This document shows, piece by piece, positions 1 to 7,707 of a stretch of DNA of 9,107 nt. This stretch comes from Planctomycetota bacterium. Lineage in GTDB: Bacteria > Planctomycetota > UBA1135 > UBA2386. Position 1 is the first letter of the stretch, and each line of letters starts with the position of its first letter. Location of the stretch: the NCBI GenBank assembly GCA_947455805.1, contig CANGSN010000098.1:1-9107 (forward strand), in the 5' to 3' direction. Made by a program: the position numbers and the translations under genes. The notes beneath the pieces were generated by a model that was not told where the DNA came from, did no database searches, and worked only from the letters and a program-made list of their open reading frames with translations.

Positions 1-42
1 ATCTTCCCCGCCCCTCGTCGACGTCGCTTGCACGCGGTGGGG

Positions 43-312
43 ATGAGCAGACCTACGCCAAATCCAGGTTCCAAGCCGAAGCAGCCGGGTTCGCCACCGA
101 ACTCGCGCGCCCTCGGGGCGGGACTCACCCTGGCGGTCAGCGTCGGTCTGTCCGCCTACGGTGGTATGTGGCTCGACGCCCGGTTCGGCACCAAACCCTG
201 GTTGCTGCTGCTGTGCGTCGGCTTCGCCATCGTCGGCGGCATCCTGCACCTGATCCGCGTGCTGGCACCCGAACTGTGGCCGTTCGGGAAGTTGCCGAGG
301 AACGGTGGGTGA
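43..312 (+). CDS. atpZ: AtpZ-like small membrane protein, first gene of the ATP synthase operon
   Basis: This 89-residue protein has a Pro/Lys-rich cytoplasmic N-terminus (residues 1-22) followed by a hairpin of two membrane segments (about 23-43 and 53-72). Between them lies the family signature: a Gly-rich end to the first helix, then W-L-D (43-45), then F-G-T-K-P-W (48-53). This matches the 'ATPase gene 1' / AtpZ family, which precedes atpI and atpB in many F-type operons. In alkaliphilic Bacillus, AtpZ and AtpI have been linked to divalent cation transport and ATP synthase biogenesis. I chose the ATG at 43, preceded directly by GGTGGGG. An in-frame TTG at 28 would add five residues but has no SD. 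The last 8 bases overlap the next gene, implying translational coupling. Family assignment is fairly sure; the biochemical role is inferred. Confidence 0.8.
   Translation: MSRPTPNPGSKPKQPGSPPNSRALGAGLTLAVSVGLSAYGGMWLDARFGTKPWLLLLCVGFAIVGGILHLIRVLAPELWPFGKLPRNGG
297..302 (+). promoter_or_regulatory. Ribosome binding site for the atpI-like gene
   Basis: GAGGAA lies inside the 3' end of atpZ, a few bases before the GTG at 305. It supports that GTG as the start and the 8-base overlap between the two genes. Confidence 0.6.
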
Positions 313-958
313 CCCGCGCGGTCGCCCAACGTCTGCTGCACCCTTCGCCCGCCTTCGCTCCAAGTTGTCCTCGCACGTCGACAGTCCGCTGACCGCTGCC
401 GCGTCCGTCGCGACGCCGTCGCCCGCTGCCTTGCGCGCGGGTGCCGGTGGCGGTTTGTCGAGCGCGCTGCTCCTGTCGGCCTTCGCGCGCGCCGCGATGC
501 TGGTCGTGCTGCTCGGCACGATGGCGTGGGGTCTCGGCTTCGTCGCCGCCGACCGCGTCGGCATGCTGGCGCTCGGTCTCGGCGCGGCCCTCTTCGCCAG
601 CGGCGCCGCGGTGCTGCTGAAAGGCGGCTTCCTTGGCGACCGCGCGATGGCGACGATGCACGGCGATGGCCGGCTGCTCGCCGCGCGCCTGCAGAGCATC
701 CTCGCCGCCGGCCTCGGGCTGAAGCTCGTCACGGTGACCCTCGGTGTGCTGTGGCTGCGCAGCCAGCAGATGAAATTCGAACTGGTCACCACCTTTGCCG
801 TCGCGTTCGCGGCGGCTGCGTTGGTGTGCCAGGTGACCGTCGCCGGCATCCTGTGGCGCGCGCTGTCGCGCCGGGCTGGGCCGGTCGGCGACTTGATGGC
901 ATCCCAGTCCGTCTCCACCCTGTCGGCGAAACTGCAGTCGCCGAGCAGACCTTCCTAG
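305..958 (+). CDS. atpI: AtpI-like ATP synthase accessory membrane protein (extended)
   Basis: The product is 217 residues starting with GTG. About 50 Ser/Ala/Pro-rich residues come first, then four predicted membrane segments (about 53-80, 86-105, 129-150, 159-184), then a short polar tail. Four helices and a Lys embedded in the third one (Lys140, in L-G-L-K-L-V-T) resemble the ATP synthase I chain, where a conserved Lys sits in the same context. Position supports this: it lies between atpZ and atpB, where atpI is normally found. AtpI is a non-structural helper thought to aid c-ring assembly. The protein is clearly longer than typical AtpI (about 110-130 residues) because of both tails, and overall similarity is weak. 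It could be a diverged, lineage-specific membrane protein in the atpI position. The stop is 6 bases before atpB, so the genes are almost certainly co-transcribed. Confidence 0.68.
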   Translation: MGDPRGRPTSAAPFARLRSKLSSHVDSPLTAAASVATPSPAALRAGAGGGLSSALLLSAFARAAMLVVLLGTMAWGLGFVAADRVGMLALGLGAALFASGAAVLLKGGFLGDRAMATMHGDGRLLAARLQSILAAGLGLKLVTVTLGVLWLRSQQMKFELVTTFAVAFAAAALVCQVTVAGILWRALSRRAGPVGDLMASQSVSTLSAKLQSPSRPS

Positions 959-964
959 TCACAC

Positions 965-1987
965 ATGCTTCCGACGCGCTCCATCCTCCAGCGTGCCCTT
1001 CCCCTGCTGCTGTGGCTGCTCGTCGGCCTCGGCGTCGGTGGTGGGCTGGTCGCCCAGGATCATTCGCAAGCGCCGGCAGGTGCGCAGGCCCAGGCGCCGG
1101 CAGGAGCCGCCAAGGCGGCAGGTGGTCACGGCGACCACGGCCACGCGGAGAAGCCGACGCTCGAGATGTCCAACGCGGACTTCTTCAACAAGCAGTTCGC
1201 GCACAGCGTCCCATACATCATCTTCACGCCGAACATCTCGCCTGACCCGAAGGTCAACAAGATGTTCGCGGTCTACAACGTGCAGCCCTGGCAGTGGGTC
1301 TCGTTGGGCCTGATGCTCGTCCTCTTCCTGCCGGTCGTCGGCAGCTTCCGCAAGAACCAGGTCGGCTGGTTCACGCGCATCCTGCGAGGCTGGTGCCTCT
1401 GGATCCGCGACGAGATGGTCTACAAGGTGATGGGGAAGGAACACGGGCGGCCCTTCGTGCCGTTCTTCCTGTTCGTCTTCTTCTTCATCTGCTTCCAAAA
1501 CGTGCTCGGGCTGATCCCGAGCGCCGGGCACCACTTCCCGCTGGCGATCTACACCGCCACCGGCACCCCGTACGTCACCGGCGCGCTCGCCATCGTCATC
1601 TTCCTGACGATGATCGGCATGGGCATGAAGGCGAACGGCGTGCTCGGCTTCTGGAAGGGCCTCGTGCCGCACGTGCCGCTGCTGCTGTGGCCGATGATGT
1701 TCGCGATCGAACTGGTCGGCCTCGTCGTCAAGCCGTTCGCGTTGACCATCCGTCTGTTCGCGAACATGCTCGCCGGCCACCTGGTCATCGGCTCGGCCAT
1801 CGCGCTGGTCTTCCTGTTCACCAAGATGCAGGGCGGCGCTGCCACCAGCTACCTGACCGCGCTGCCGTGTGCAGGCCTCGCGATCTTCATCTACGTGATC
1901 GAGGCCTTCGTCACGCTGCTGCAGGCCTACATCTTCACGTTCCTCAGCATCAACTTCCTCTGGCAGGCCATGCACCAGGAACACTGA
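965..1987 (+). CDS. atpB: F-type ATP synthase subunit a, with N-terminal extension
   Basis: Subunit a is the membrane stator that forms the two proton half-channels against the c ring. The 340-residue product carries the hallmark segment K-P-F-A-L-T-I-R-L-F-A-N-M-L-A-G-H (256-272). Arg263 is the essential arginine equivalent to E. coli aArg210. The C-terminal helix has Glu313 and Gln320 (L-L-Q-A-Y-I-F), matching the conserved Gln of the channel. Membrane helices lie at about 112-126, 164-184, 204-221, 237-256, 262-286 and 297-330. The first 30 residues look like a signal peptide (basic start, Leu/Gly-rich core, possible cleavage after V-A at 30). An Ala/Gly/His-rich stretch follows with H-G-D-H-G-H at 55-60. 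This extra region is absent from E. coli subunit a. No SD precedes the ATG at 965, and the gap from the previous gene is 6 bases. Confidence 0.95.
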   Translation: MLPTRSILQRALPLLLWLLVGLGVGGGLVAQDHSQAPAGAQAQAPAGAAKAAGGHGDHGHAEKPTLEMSNADFFNKQFAHSVPYIIFTPNISPDPKVNKMFAVYNVQPWQWVSLGLMLVLFLPVVGSFRKNQVGWFTRILRGWCLWIRDEMVYKVMGKEHGRPFVPFFLFVFFFICFQNVLGLIPSAGHHFPLAIYTATGTPYVTGALAIVIFLTMIGMGMKANGVLGFWKGLVPHVPLLLWPMMFAIELVGLVVKPFALTIRLFANMLAGHLVIGSAIALVFLFTKMQGGAATSYLTALPCAGLAIFIYVIEAFVTLLQAYIFTFLSINFLWQAMHQEH

Positions 1988-2050
1988 TTCCTGTTGCTGC
2001 CGCCCGACGTCCCCGAACTTCCGCATCCATTTCCTTCAGCAAGTAGTCAC

Positions 2051-2056
2051 GGAGAA
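2051..2056 (+). promoter_or_regulatory. Ribosome binding site for atpE
   Basis: GGAGAA is placed with good spacing before the ATG at 2061. It is one of the clearer SD motifs in the operon, fitting a subunit needed in about 8 to 15 copies per enzyme. Confidence 0.65.
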
Positions 2057-2060
2057 CCCA

Positions 2061-2342
2061 ATGCTCGCTTTCTTCCAGGATCCCGCCGCCCAACAAGCCG
2101 CCGTCAACCTCGCCGCCGCCGCCAACTCCGGTTGGGGCCTCGGTGCAGGCCTCGCGGCCGGCATGGCCGCGCTCGGCGCTGGCCTCGGCATCGGCCGCAT
2201 CGGTGGCTCGGCCGGCGAAGGCATCGCTCGTCAGCCGGAAGCCGCTGACGCCATCAAGGGCAACGCGCTGCTGCTGTCGGCCTTCGTCGAAGGCGTCGCG
2301 CTGTTCGCGGCGGTCATCGGCCTGATCCTGGCCGGCAAGTGA
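2061..2342 (+). CDS. atpE: F-type ATP synthase subunit c (proton-type rotor ring)
   Basis: The 93-residue product is a helical hairpin. Helix 1 (about 25-50) carries the Gly-repeat motif G-A-G-L-G-I-G (39-45) that packs neighbouring c subunits. The polar loop contains the family-typical A-R-Q-P-E (56-60), which contacts gamma/epsilon. Helix 2 (about 66-91) carries the ion-binding carboxylate Glu77. Compared with the sodium-binding c subunit of Ilyobacter, the helix 1 Gln is Ile44 here, and the residues after the Glu are Gly-Val instead of Ser-Thr. The sodium site is therefore missing and proton coupling is predicted. The N-terminus runs about 22 residues before helix 1, longer than the few residues in E. 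coli. A 73-base gap separates it from atpB, and a strong hairpin lies just after its stop. Confidence 0.96.
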   Translation: MLAFFQDPAAQQAAVNLAAAANSGWGLGAGLAAGMAALGAGLGIGRIGGSAGEGIARQPEAADAIKGNALLLSAFVEGVALFAAVIGLILAGK

Positions 2343-2348
2343 TCCAAG

Positions 2349-2370
2349 CGGAGGCGCACAGGCGCCTCCG
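2349..2370 (+). promoter_or_regulatory. Hairpin after atpE (partial terminator or RNA stabiliser)
   Basis: CGGAGGCGC (2349-2357) and GCGCCTCCG (2362-2370) form a perfect 9-bp stem with the 4-base loop ACAG, beginning 7 bases after the atpE stop. A weaker dyad, GACC-GAC-GGTC, follows at 2376-2386. There is no U-tract, so a classical intrinsic terminator is unlikely. A structure here could protect the atpE part of the transcript or slow readthrough, helping make more c than b. Confidence 0.55.
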
Positions 2371-2416
2371 TCGAAGACCGACGGTCGCACGGCTCCCGCC
2401 GTGCTCCGTCGGATCC

Positions 2417-2453
2417 GTGTTCGTTCGTCCGCTCCGTCCGTCCTCCGTTCGTC
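2417..2453 (+). repeat. Degenerate GTYC-like low-complexity tract
   Basis: Part of the 121-base atpE-atpF gap is a run built from loosely repeated GTTC/GTCC/CTCC units. If translated from the GTG at 2401 it would give an Arg/Ser-rich stretch unlike any b subunit, so I read it as non-coding leader before atpF. Its function is unknown. Confidence 0.4.
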
Positions 2454-2457
2454 GAGG
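2454..2457 (+). promoter_or_regulatory. Ribosome binding site choosing the atpF start
   Basis: GAGG lies 6 bases before the GTG at 2464. This favours that GTG over the upstream in-frame GTG at 2401, which has no SD. Confidence 0.55.
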
Positions 2458-2463
2458 CCCCGC

Positions 2464-3009
2464 GTGTTCGCATACCTGGCCGCCGTGCTCCCCGAAGGTG
2501 ATCGCTCCCTGAGCTCGATCCTCGAGTTCTCTCCGGGCGCGATGATCTGGACCTTCATCGCCTTCTTCGTCGCCCTGCCGGTGATGTGGAAGTTCGTCTA
2601 TGGCCCGATCACGACGGCCCTCGAGGAACGCGACAAGAAGGTCGAGGACGCGATCGCCGCCGCCGCTGTCGCCCGCAAGGAAGCGGAGGCGCAGATGGCG
2701 CAGGCCAAGGCCGAGCTGCAGAAGGCCCAGGCCGACGGCAAGCGCATGGTCGAAGAGGCGATGGCCCGGGCCGAGCGCCAGGCCGCCGAAGCCGTGCGCC
2801 TCGCCGACGAGCGCGCCAAGCAGGAGCTGCAGAAGGCGCGCGACACGATCGCCGCCGAGAAGCGCCAGGCCCTGCAGGAGATCAAGGCGATGGCCGTCGA
2901 GCTGACGATCGCCGCCACCGGCAAGCTCCTGCGCCAGGAAGTCGACGCGCAGAAGAACCGGCCGCTGGTCCAGCAGTTCGTCGCCAACGCCGACGCGGGT
3001 GGCCGATGA
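2464..3009 (+). CDS. atpF: F-type ATP synthase subunit b (peripheral stalk)
   Basis: Subunit b anchors the stator, reaching from the membrane to delta at the top of F1. From the GTG at 2464 the product is 181 residues. A short N-terminus leads to S-P-G-A-M-I-W-T-F (23-31), typical of bacterial b, within a single membrane helix (about 25-46). After Y-G-P-I (46-49), a long Ala/Glu/Lys-rich coiled coil runs to about residue 170, as expected for the dimeric stalk. An in-frame GTG at 2401 would add 21 Arg/Ser-rich residues from the low-complexity leader. I reject it because it lacks an SD and resembles no b N-terminus. Only one b gene is present, so a homodimer is likely. The stop overlaps the atpH start (ATGA), implying coupled translation of the two stalk subunits. 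Confidence 0.93.
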   Translation: MFAYLAAVLPEGDRSLSSILEFSPGAMIWTFIAFFVALPVMWKFVYGPITTALEERDKKVEDAIAAAAVARKEAEAQMAQAKAELQKAQADGKRMVEEAMARAERQAAEAVRLADERAKQELQKARDTIAAEKRQALQEIKAMAVELTIAATGKLLRQEVDAQKNRPLVQQFVANADAGGR

Positions 3010-3539
3010 CCCTGCTCGCCAAGCGCTACGCCGAGGCGGTGTACGCTTCGGCCAAGGCCCAGGGCGCGGTCGACACCGTCGCCGCGGACCTGCACGCCAT
3101 CCAGCAGAACCTGGCCGCACCCGCGGCGAAGGCGCTGCTGACCAGTCCCGACGTGACCCCGGTCGAGCGGACCGCGGTCCTCGACAAGCTGGTCGCCGGA
3201 CGGCACACGCTGACGAAGAACCTCGTCGGCGTGCTGCAGCACCGTCGCCGCCTGGAGGTGCTGTTCTCGATCGCCGACGCCTTCACCGGCCAGCTGATGG
3301 CAGAGCGTGGTGAGGTCGAAGGCGTGGCCGAGTCGGCCTACGCGCTCTCGGCCGACGAACTGGCAGCGTTGACCACGCTCGCCGGCCGCTTGAGCGGCAA
3401 GAAGGTCAAGTTGACCGCAGCGGTGCGCGCCGAGTTGCTCGGTGGCGTTCGCCTGCGCGTCGGCAACGTGCTCTACGACGGCTCGCTGCGTGCGTCCCTG
3501 GACCAGCTCCAGCACAAGCTCGCGCAGGCGTCGGTGTGA
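3006..3539 (+). CDS. atpH: F-type ATP synthase subunit delta
   Basis: Delta joins the b stalk to the top of the alpha3beta3 head (the OSCP homologue). The product is 177 residues, the usual length. The N-terminus, L-A-K-R-Y-A-E-A-V-Y (4-13), matches the first helix of the delta N-domain that binds alpha. The C-terminal signature G-G-V-R-L-R-V-G-N-V-L-Y-D-G-S (146-160), followed by an L-x-x-L ending, matches the conserved C-domain that contacts b. The ATG overlaps the atpF stop by 4 bases and has only a weak GGGTGG upstream, so translation is probably coupled to atpF. Its presence, and the B-E-F-H-A-G-D-C order, set this apart from the N-ATPase operon type, which lacks delta. Confidence 0.94.
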   Translation: MTLLAKRYAEAVYASAKAQGAVDTVAADLHAIQQNLAAPAAKALLTSPDVTPVERTAVLDKLVAGRHTLTKNLVGVLQHRRRLEVLFSIADAFTGQLMAERGEVEGVAESAYALSADELAALTTLAGRLSGKKVKLTAAVRAELLGGVRLRVGNVLYDGSLRASLDQLQHKLAQASV

Positions 3540-3540
3540 C

Positions 3541-3556
3541 GCGGCCACAGCGCCGC
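3541..3556 (+). promoter_or_regulatory. Small hairpin after atpH
   Basis: GCGGC (3541-3545) pairs with GCCGC (3552-3556) around a 6-base loop, two bases after the atpH stop. At 5 bp it is weak alone; it is listed because similar structures follow the stops of the other genes. Confidence 0.3.
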
Positions 3557-3601
3557 ATCTGACCCAGACATTCCGCAACTGAATCTTCCGCCCGATTGAC
3601 C

Positions 3602-5143
<1,542 letters not shown>

Positions 5144-5163
5144 CCGAACGGCCCGACGGACCA

Positions 5164-5186
5164 CTCCGGCGCCGATGCGCCGGGAG
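5164..5186 (+). promoter_or_regulatory. Hairpin between atpA and atpG
   Basis: CTCCGGCGC (5164-5172) pairs with GCGCCGGGAG (5177-5186) around the loop CGAT, giving 9 pairs with one bulged G. It sits 20 bases past the atpA stop and has no U-tract. The rest of the 80-base gap holds no SD for atpG. Confidence 0.45.
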
Positions 5187-5223
5187 CTCCTCGGGCGACT
5201 GCGACCGAAACCCCAGCTGACCC

Positions 5224-6105
5224 ATGGCGAACCTCAAGGAACTCCGCGGCCGCATCAAGTCGGTGGCCAGCATCGCGCAGATCACCCGCGCGATGGAGAT
5301 GGTCGCGTCGATGAAGCTGCGCAAGGTGCAGGCGAAGGCGCAGAGCTTCCACCCGTACGTCGACGAGATCCGGCACATGATCGAAGCGCTGGCCGGCAAG
5401 GTCGGCGGCGACGGCGAAGTGCCGCTGTTCCAGGCGCGCGAGGTCAACACCGTCGGCCTGCTGGTGATCACCAGCGACCGCGGCCTGTGCGGCTCCTACA
5501 ACAGCTACGTGCTGGCGCTGCTGCGCCGCACCATCGACGAGCTGAAGGCGCAGGGCAAGCAGATCAAGTTCTGGGTCTACGGCCGGAAGGGCTATGCGTG
5601 GCTGCAGCGCCGCGGCTTCGCCGTCGAGCGCTTCTTCGTCGAGCCGCCGCTCGACAAGGCCGACTTCGGCGCCGCCAAGATGGTCGGCCAGGCGATGGTC
5701 GAAGCGTTCACCAGCGGTGCTTGCGACCAGGTGCGCCTCGTCTACACGCGCTTCCAGTCGATGATCAAGTTCGTGCCGACGGACGCGCAGTTCCTGCCGA
5801 TCCAGTCGATCCCGGTCGGGCAGGCGGCGAAGGCCGACCAGTACGAACTCGACTTCCTGATGGAGCCGGACGCGACGACGATCTTCAACCGGTTGTTGCC
5901 GCGCTACCTCGAGACCGTGGTCTTCGACGCCATGCTGCAGTCGCTGACCAGCGAGCACGCCAGTCGCCGCATGGCGATGAAGGGCGCGACCGACGCCGCG
6001 GTGCGCATGAACAAGGGCCTGAAGAAGGTCTACAACCGCGCGCGCCAGGAGAACATCACCAAGGAGCTGCTCGACATCGTCGGCGGCGCCAGCGCCGTCA
6101 GCTGA
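5224..6105 (+). CDS. atpG: F-type ATP synthase subunit gamma (rotor shaft)
   Basis: Gamma is the rotating shaft inside alpha3beta3. The 293-residue product begins with K-E-L-R-G-R-I-K-S-V and continues through I-T-R-A-M-E-M-V-A-S-M-K-L, the conserved N-terminal coiled-coil strand. G-L-C-G-S-Y-N (87-93) matches the start of the Rossmann-like domain, usually G-L-C/A-G-x-F/Y-N. The C-terminus runs from E-H-A-S-R-R-M-A-M-K-G-A-T-D (about 241-254) to R-Q-E-N-I-T-K-E-L-L-D-I-V-G-G, the second shaft strand. Length is normal, and there is no chloroplast-type redox insertion. The ATG at 5224 has no SD; its context is GACCCATGG, shared in part with atpA and atpC. Confidence 0.96.
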   Translation: MANLKELRGRIKSVASIAQITRAMEMVASMKLRKVQAKAQSFHPYVDEIRHMIEALAGKVGGDGEVPLFQAREVNTVGLLVITSDRGLCGSYNSYVLALLRRTIDELKAQGKQIKFWVYGRKGYAWLQRRGFAVERFFVEPPLDKADFGAAKMVGQAMVEAFTSGACDQVRLVYTRFQSMIKFVPTDAQFLPIQSIPVGQAAKADQYELDFLMEPDATTIFNRLLPRYLETVVFDAMLQSLTSEHASRRMAMKGATDAAVRMNKGLKKVYNRARQENITKELLDIVGGASAVS

Positions 6106-6109
6106 TCGT

Positions 6110-6124
6110 CTCGCCCATCGCGAG
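6110..6124 (+). promoter_or_regulatory. Small hairpin after atpG
   Basis: CTCGC (6110-6114) pairs with GCGAG (6120-6124) around loop CCATC, starting 4 bases after the atpG stop. Weak alone (5 bp), and in a GC-rich setting where chance pairing is common. Confidence 0.28.
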
Positions 6125-6171
6125 CGCGACCCGCCCGGCCCCATCCGCATCCAACTGACAGCATTCGACCC

Positions 6172-6179
6172 GAGGAAAG
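6172..6179 (+). promoter_or_regulatory. Strong ribosome binding site for atpD
   Basis: GAGGAAAG ends just before the GTG at 6182. It is the best SD match in the operon and fixes the GTG as the atpD start, in contrast to the SD-less atpA and atpG starts. Confidence 0.75.
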
Positions 6180-6181
6180 AC

Positions 6182-7645
6182 GTGACGACCGCGACCCAAG
6201 TGCAAGGCAAGATCCTCCAGGTGTTCGGCCCCGTGGTGGACGTGCAGTTCGCCGAAGGCCATGTGCCGAACCTCTACAACGCGATCACCGTCGTCGACAA
6301 GCAGCGGGGCATCGACCTCGTGCTCGAGGTCGCGCAGCAGCTCGGCAACTCGTCGGTGCGCTGTGTCGCCATGTCGTCGACCGACGGCATGAGCCGCGGC
6401 ATGCCCGCCAACGACACCGGCGCACCGATCTCGGTGCCGGTCGGTGACGTGACGCGCGGCCGCCTGTTCGACGTGCTCGGCCGCGCCCTCGAGGTCAACG
6501 TGCCGCACCCGCGCACCGGCGTGCCGATGACCGCGGTCGCCACCAAGACCACGCTGCCGATCCACCGCGCGGCGCCGAAGTTCGAGGACCAGCAGGCGAT
6601 CACCGAGGTCTTCGAGACCGGCATCAAGGTCGTCGACCTGCTGTGCCCGTTCGCCAAGGGCGGCAAGATCGGCCTCTTCGGCGGTGCAGGCGTCGGCAAG
6701 ACGGTGCTCATCCAGGAGCTGATCCGCATCACCGCCGTCGAGAAGGGCGGCTTCTCGGTGTTCTGCGGCGTCGGCGAGCGCACGCGCGAAGGCAACGACC
6801 TGTGGCTCGAGATGGCCGAGGCCGAGTACACGGACGCCAAGGGCCAGAAGGCCTCGGTGCTCGACAACGCCGTGCTCGTGTTCGGCCAGATGAACGAGCC
6901 GCCGGGCGCCCGCCTGCGCGTGGCCCTGACCGGCCTGACGATGGCCGAGTACTTCCGCGATCAGGAAGGCAAGGACGTGCTGCTGTTCGTCGACAACGTG
7001 TTCCGCTTCGTGCAGGCGGGCTCGGAAGTGTCGGCACTGCTCGGCCGCCTGCCGAGCGCCGTCGGTTACCAGCCGACGATGGCCTCGGAGATGGGTGCGC
7101 TGCAGGAGCGCATCACCTCGACCAAGAAGGGCTCGGTCACCTCGATGCAGGCCGTCTACGTGCCGGCCGACGACATCACCGACCCAGCACCCGTGGCCAC
7201 GTTCGCGCACTTGGACAGCACGATCATCCTCGAGCGCCAGATCGCCGAGCTCGGCATCTACCCGGCCGTCGACCCGCTGAAGTCGACGTCGAAGATGCTC
7301 AGCCCGAGCGTCGTCGGCGAAGAGCACTACAACGTCGCGCGCGCCGTGCAGCGCACACTGCAGCGCTACCAGGACCTGCGCGACATCATCGCCATCCTGG
7401 GTGTCGAAGAGCTCAGCGAAGAGGACAAGCTGGTCGTCCACCGCGCCCGCCGCATCCAGCGCTTCCTGTCGCAGCCGTTCTTCGTCGCCGAGGCGTTCAC
7501 CGGCACGCCGGGCAAGTTCGTCAAGCGCGAGGACACCGTCCGCTCCTTCAAGGAGATCCTCGAGGGCAAGCACGACGGCCTGCCGGAGTCGGCCTTCTAC
7601 ATGGTCGGCTCGATCGAAGAGGCCGTCGCCCGCGGCGCGAAGTGA
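6182..7645 (+). CDS. atpD: F-type ATP synthase subunit beta (catalytic)
   Basis: Beta carries the catalytic site that makes ATP from ADP and phosphate. The 487-residue product starts with GTG behind a strong SD. All catalytic features are present: P-loop G-G-A-G-V-G-K-T (167-174, Lys173), G-E-R-T-R-E-G-N-D-L with the general base Glu199 and Arg200, the Walker B Asp271 in L-L-F-V-D-N, and the torque-transmitting loop E-E-L-S-E-E-D (409-415), whose first residue is Glu instead of Asp. The segment I-L-E-R-Q-I-A has Glu351 where proteobacterial beta has Ser; from memory, Glu here recalls planctomycete-type beta subunits. D-P-L-K-S-T-S has Lys367 where Asp is usual. No truncation or frameshift is seen. 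The C-terminus F-Y-M-V-G-S-I-E-E-A is canonical. Confidence 0.98.
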   Translation: MTTATQVQGKILQVFGPVVDVQFAEGHVPNLYNAITVVDKQRGIDLVLEVAQQLGNSSVRCVAMSSTDGMSRGMPANDTGAPISVPVGDVTRGRLFDVLGRALEVNVPHPRTGVPMTAVATKTTLPIHRAAPKFEDQQAITEVFETGIKVVDLLCPFAKGGKIGLFGGAGVGKTVLIQELIRITAVEKGGFSVFCGVGERTREGNDLWLEMAEAEYTDAKGQKASVLDNAVLVFGQMNEPPGARLRVALTGLTMAEYFRDQEGKDVLLFVDNVFRFVQAGSEVSALLGRLPSAVGYQPTMASEMGALQERITSTKKGSVTSMQAVYVPADDITDPAPVATFAHLDSTIILERQIAELGIYPAVDPLKSTSKMLSPSVVGEEHYNVARAVQRTLQRYQDLRDIIAILGVEELSEEDKLVVHRARRIQRFLSQPFFVAEAFTGTPGKFVKREDTVRSFKEILEGKHDGLPESAFYMVGSIEEAVARGAK

Positions 7646-7663
7646 GCCGCGGATCCCCGCGGC
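7646..7663 (+). promoter_or_regulatory. Perfect hairpin directly after the atpD stop
   Basis: GCCGCGG (7646-7652) and CCGCGGC (7657-7663) form a perfect 7-bp all-GC stem with a 4-base loop. The stem starts at the very first base after the atpD stop. No U-tract follows. It could modulate readthrough into atpC (one copy per enzyme against three of beta) or protect an RNA end. Confidence 0.5.
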
Positions 7664-7707
7664 CCGCCGTGCCAACCCCCGTCGCGCCCTGAACGAAACC
7701 GACACCC

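Noticed and set aside
28..42. TTG at 28 as the start of the atpZ-like gene
   Set aside because: No SD is present and the ATG at 43 has a purine-rich GGTGGGG directly before it.
1..42. Promoter for the atp operon at the left edge
   Set aside because: Only 42 bases are visible and none resembles a -35/-10 pair; the promoter may lie outside the window.
959..2026. A 355-codon open frame on the minus strand opposite atpB
   Set aside because: Glu/Asp/Arg-rich with no family features; atpB on the + strand explains the region.
1988..2060. Regulatory element in the atpB-atpE gap
   Set aside because: Apart from the GGAGAA SD, I found no inverted repeat or promoter-like motif in these 73 bases.
2401..2463. 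Possible upstream GTG start for atpF adding 21 residues
   Set aside because: The added residues are Arg/Ser-rich from a repetitive tract, no SD precedes 2401, and GAGG is well placed for the GTG at 2464.
6098..7705. A 535-codon open frame on the minus strand opposite atpD
   Set aside because: Low-complexity Arg/His/Asp/Ala composition and full overlap with atpD mark it as a shadow.
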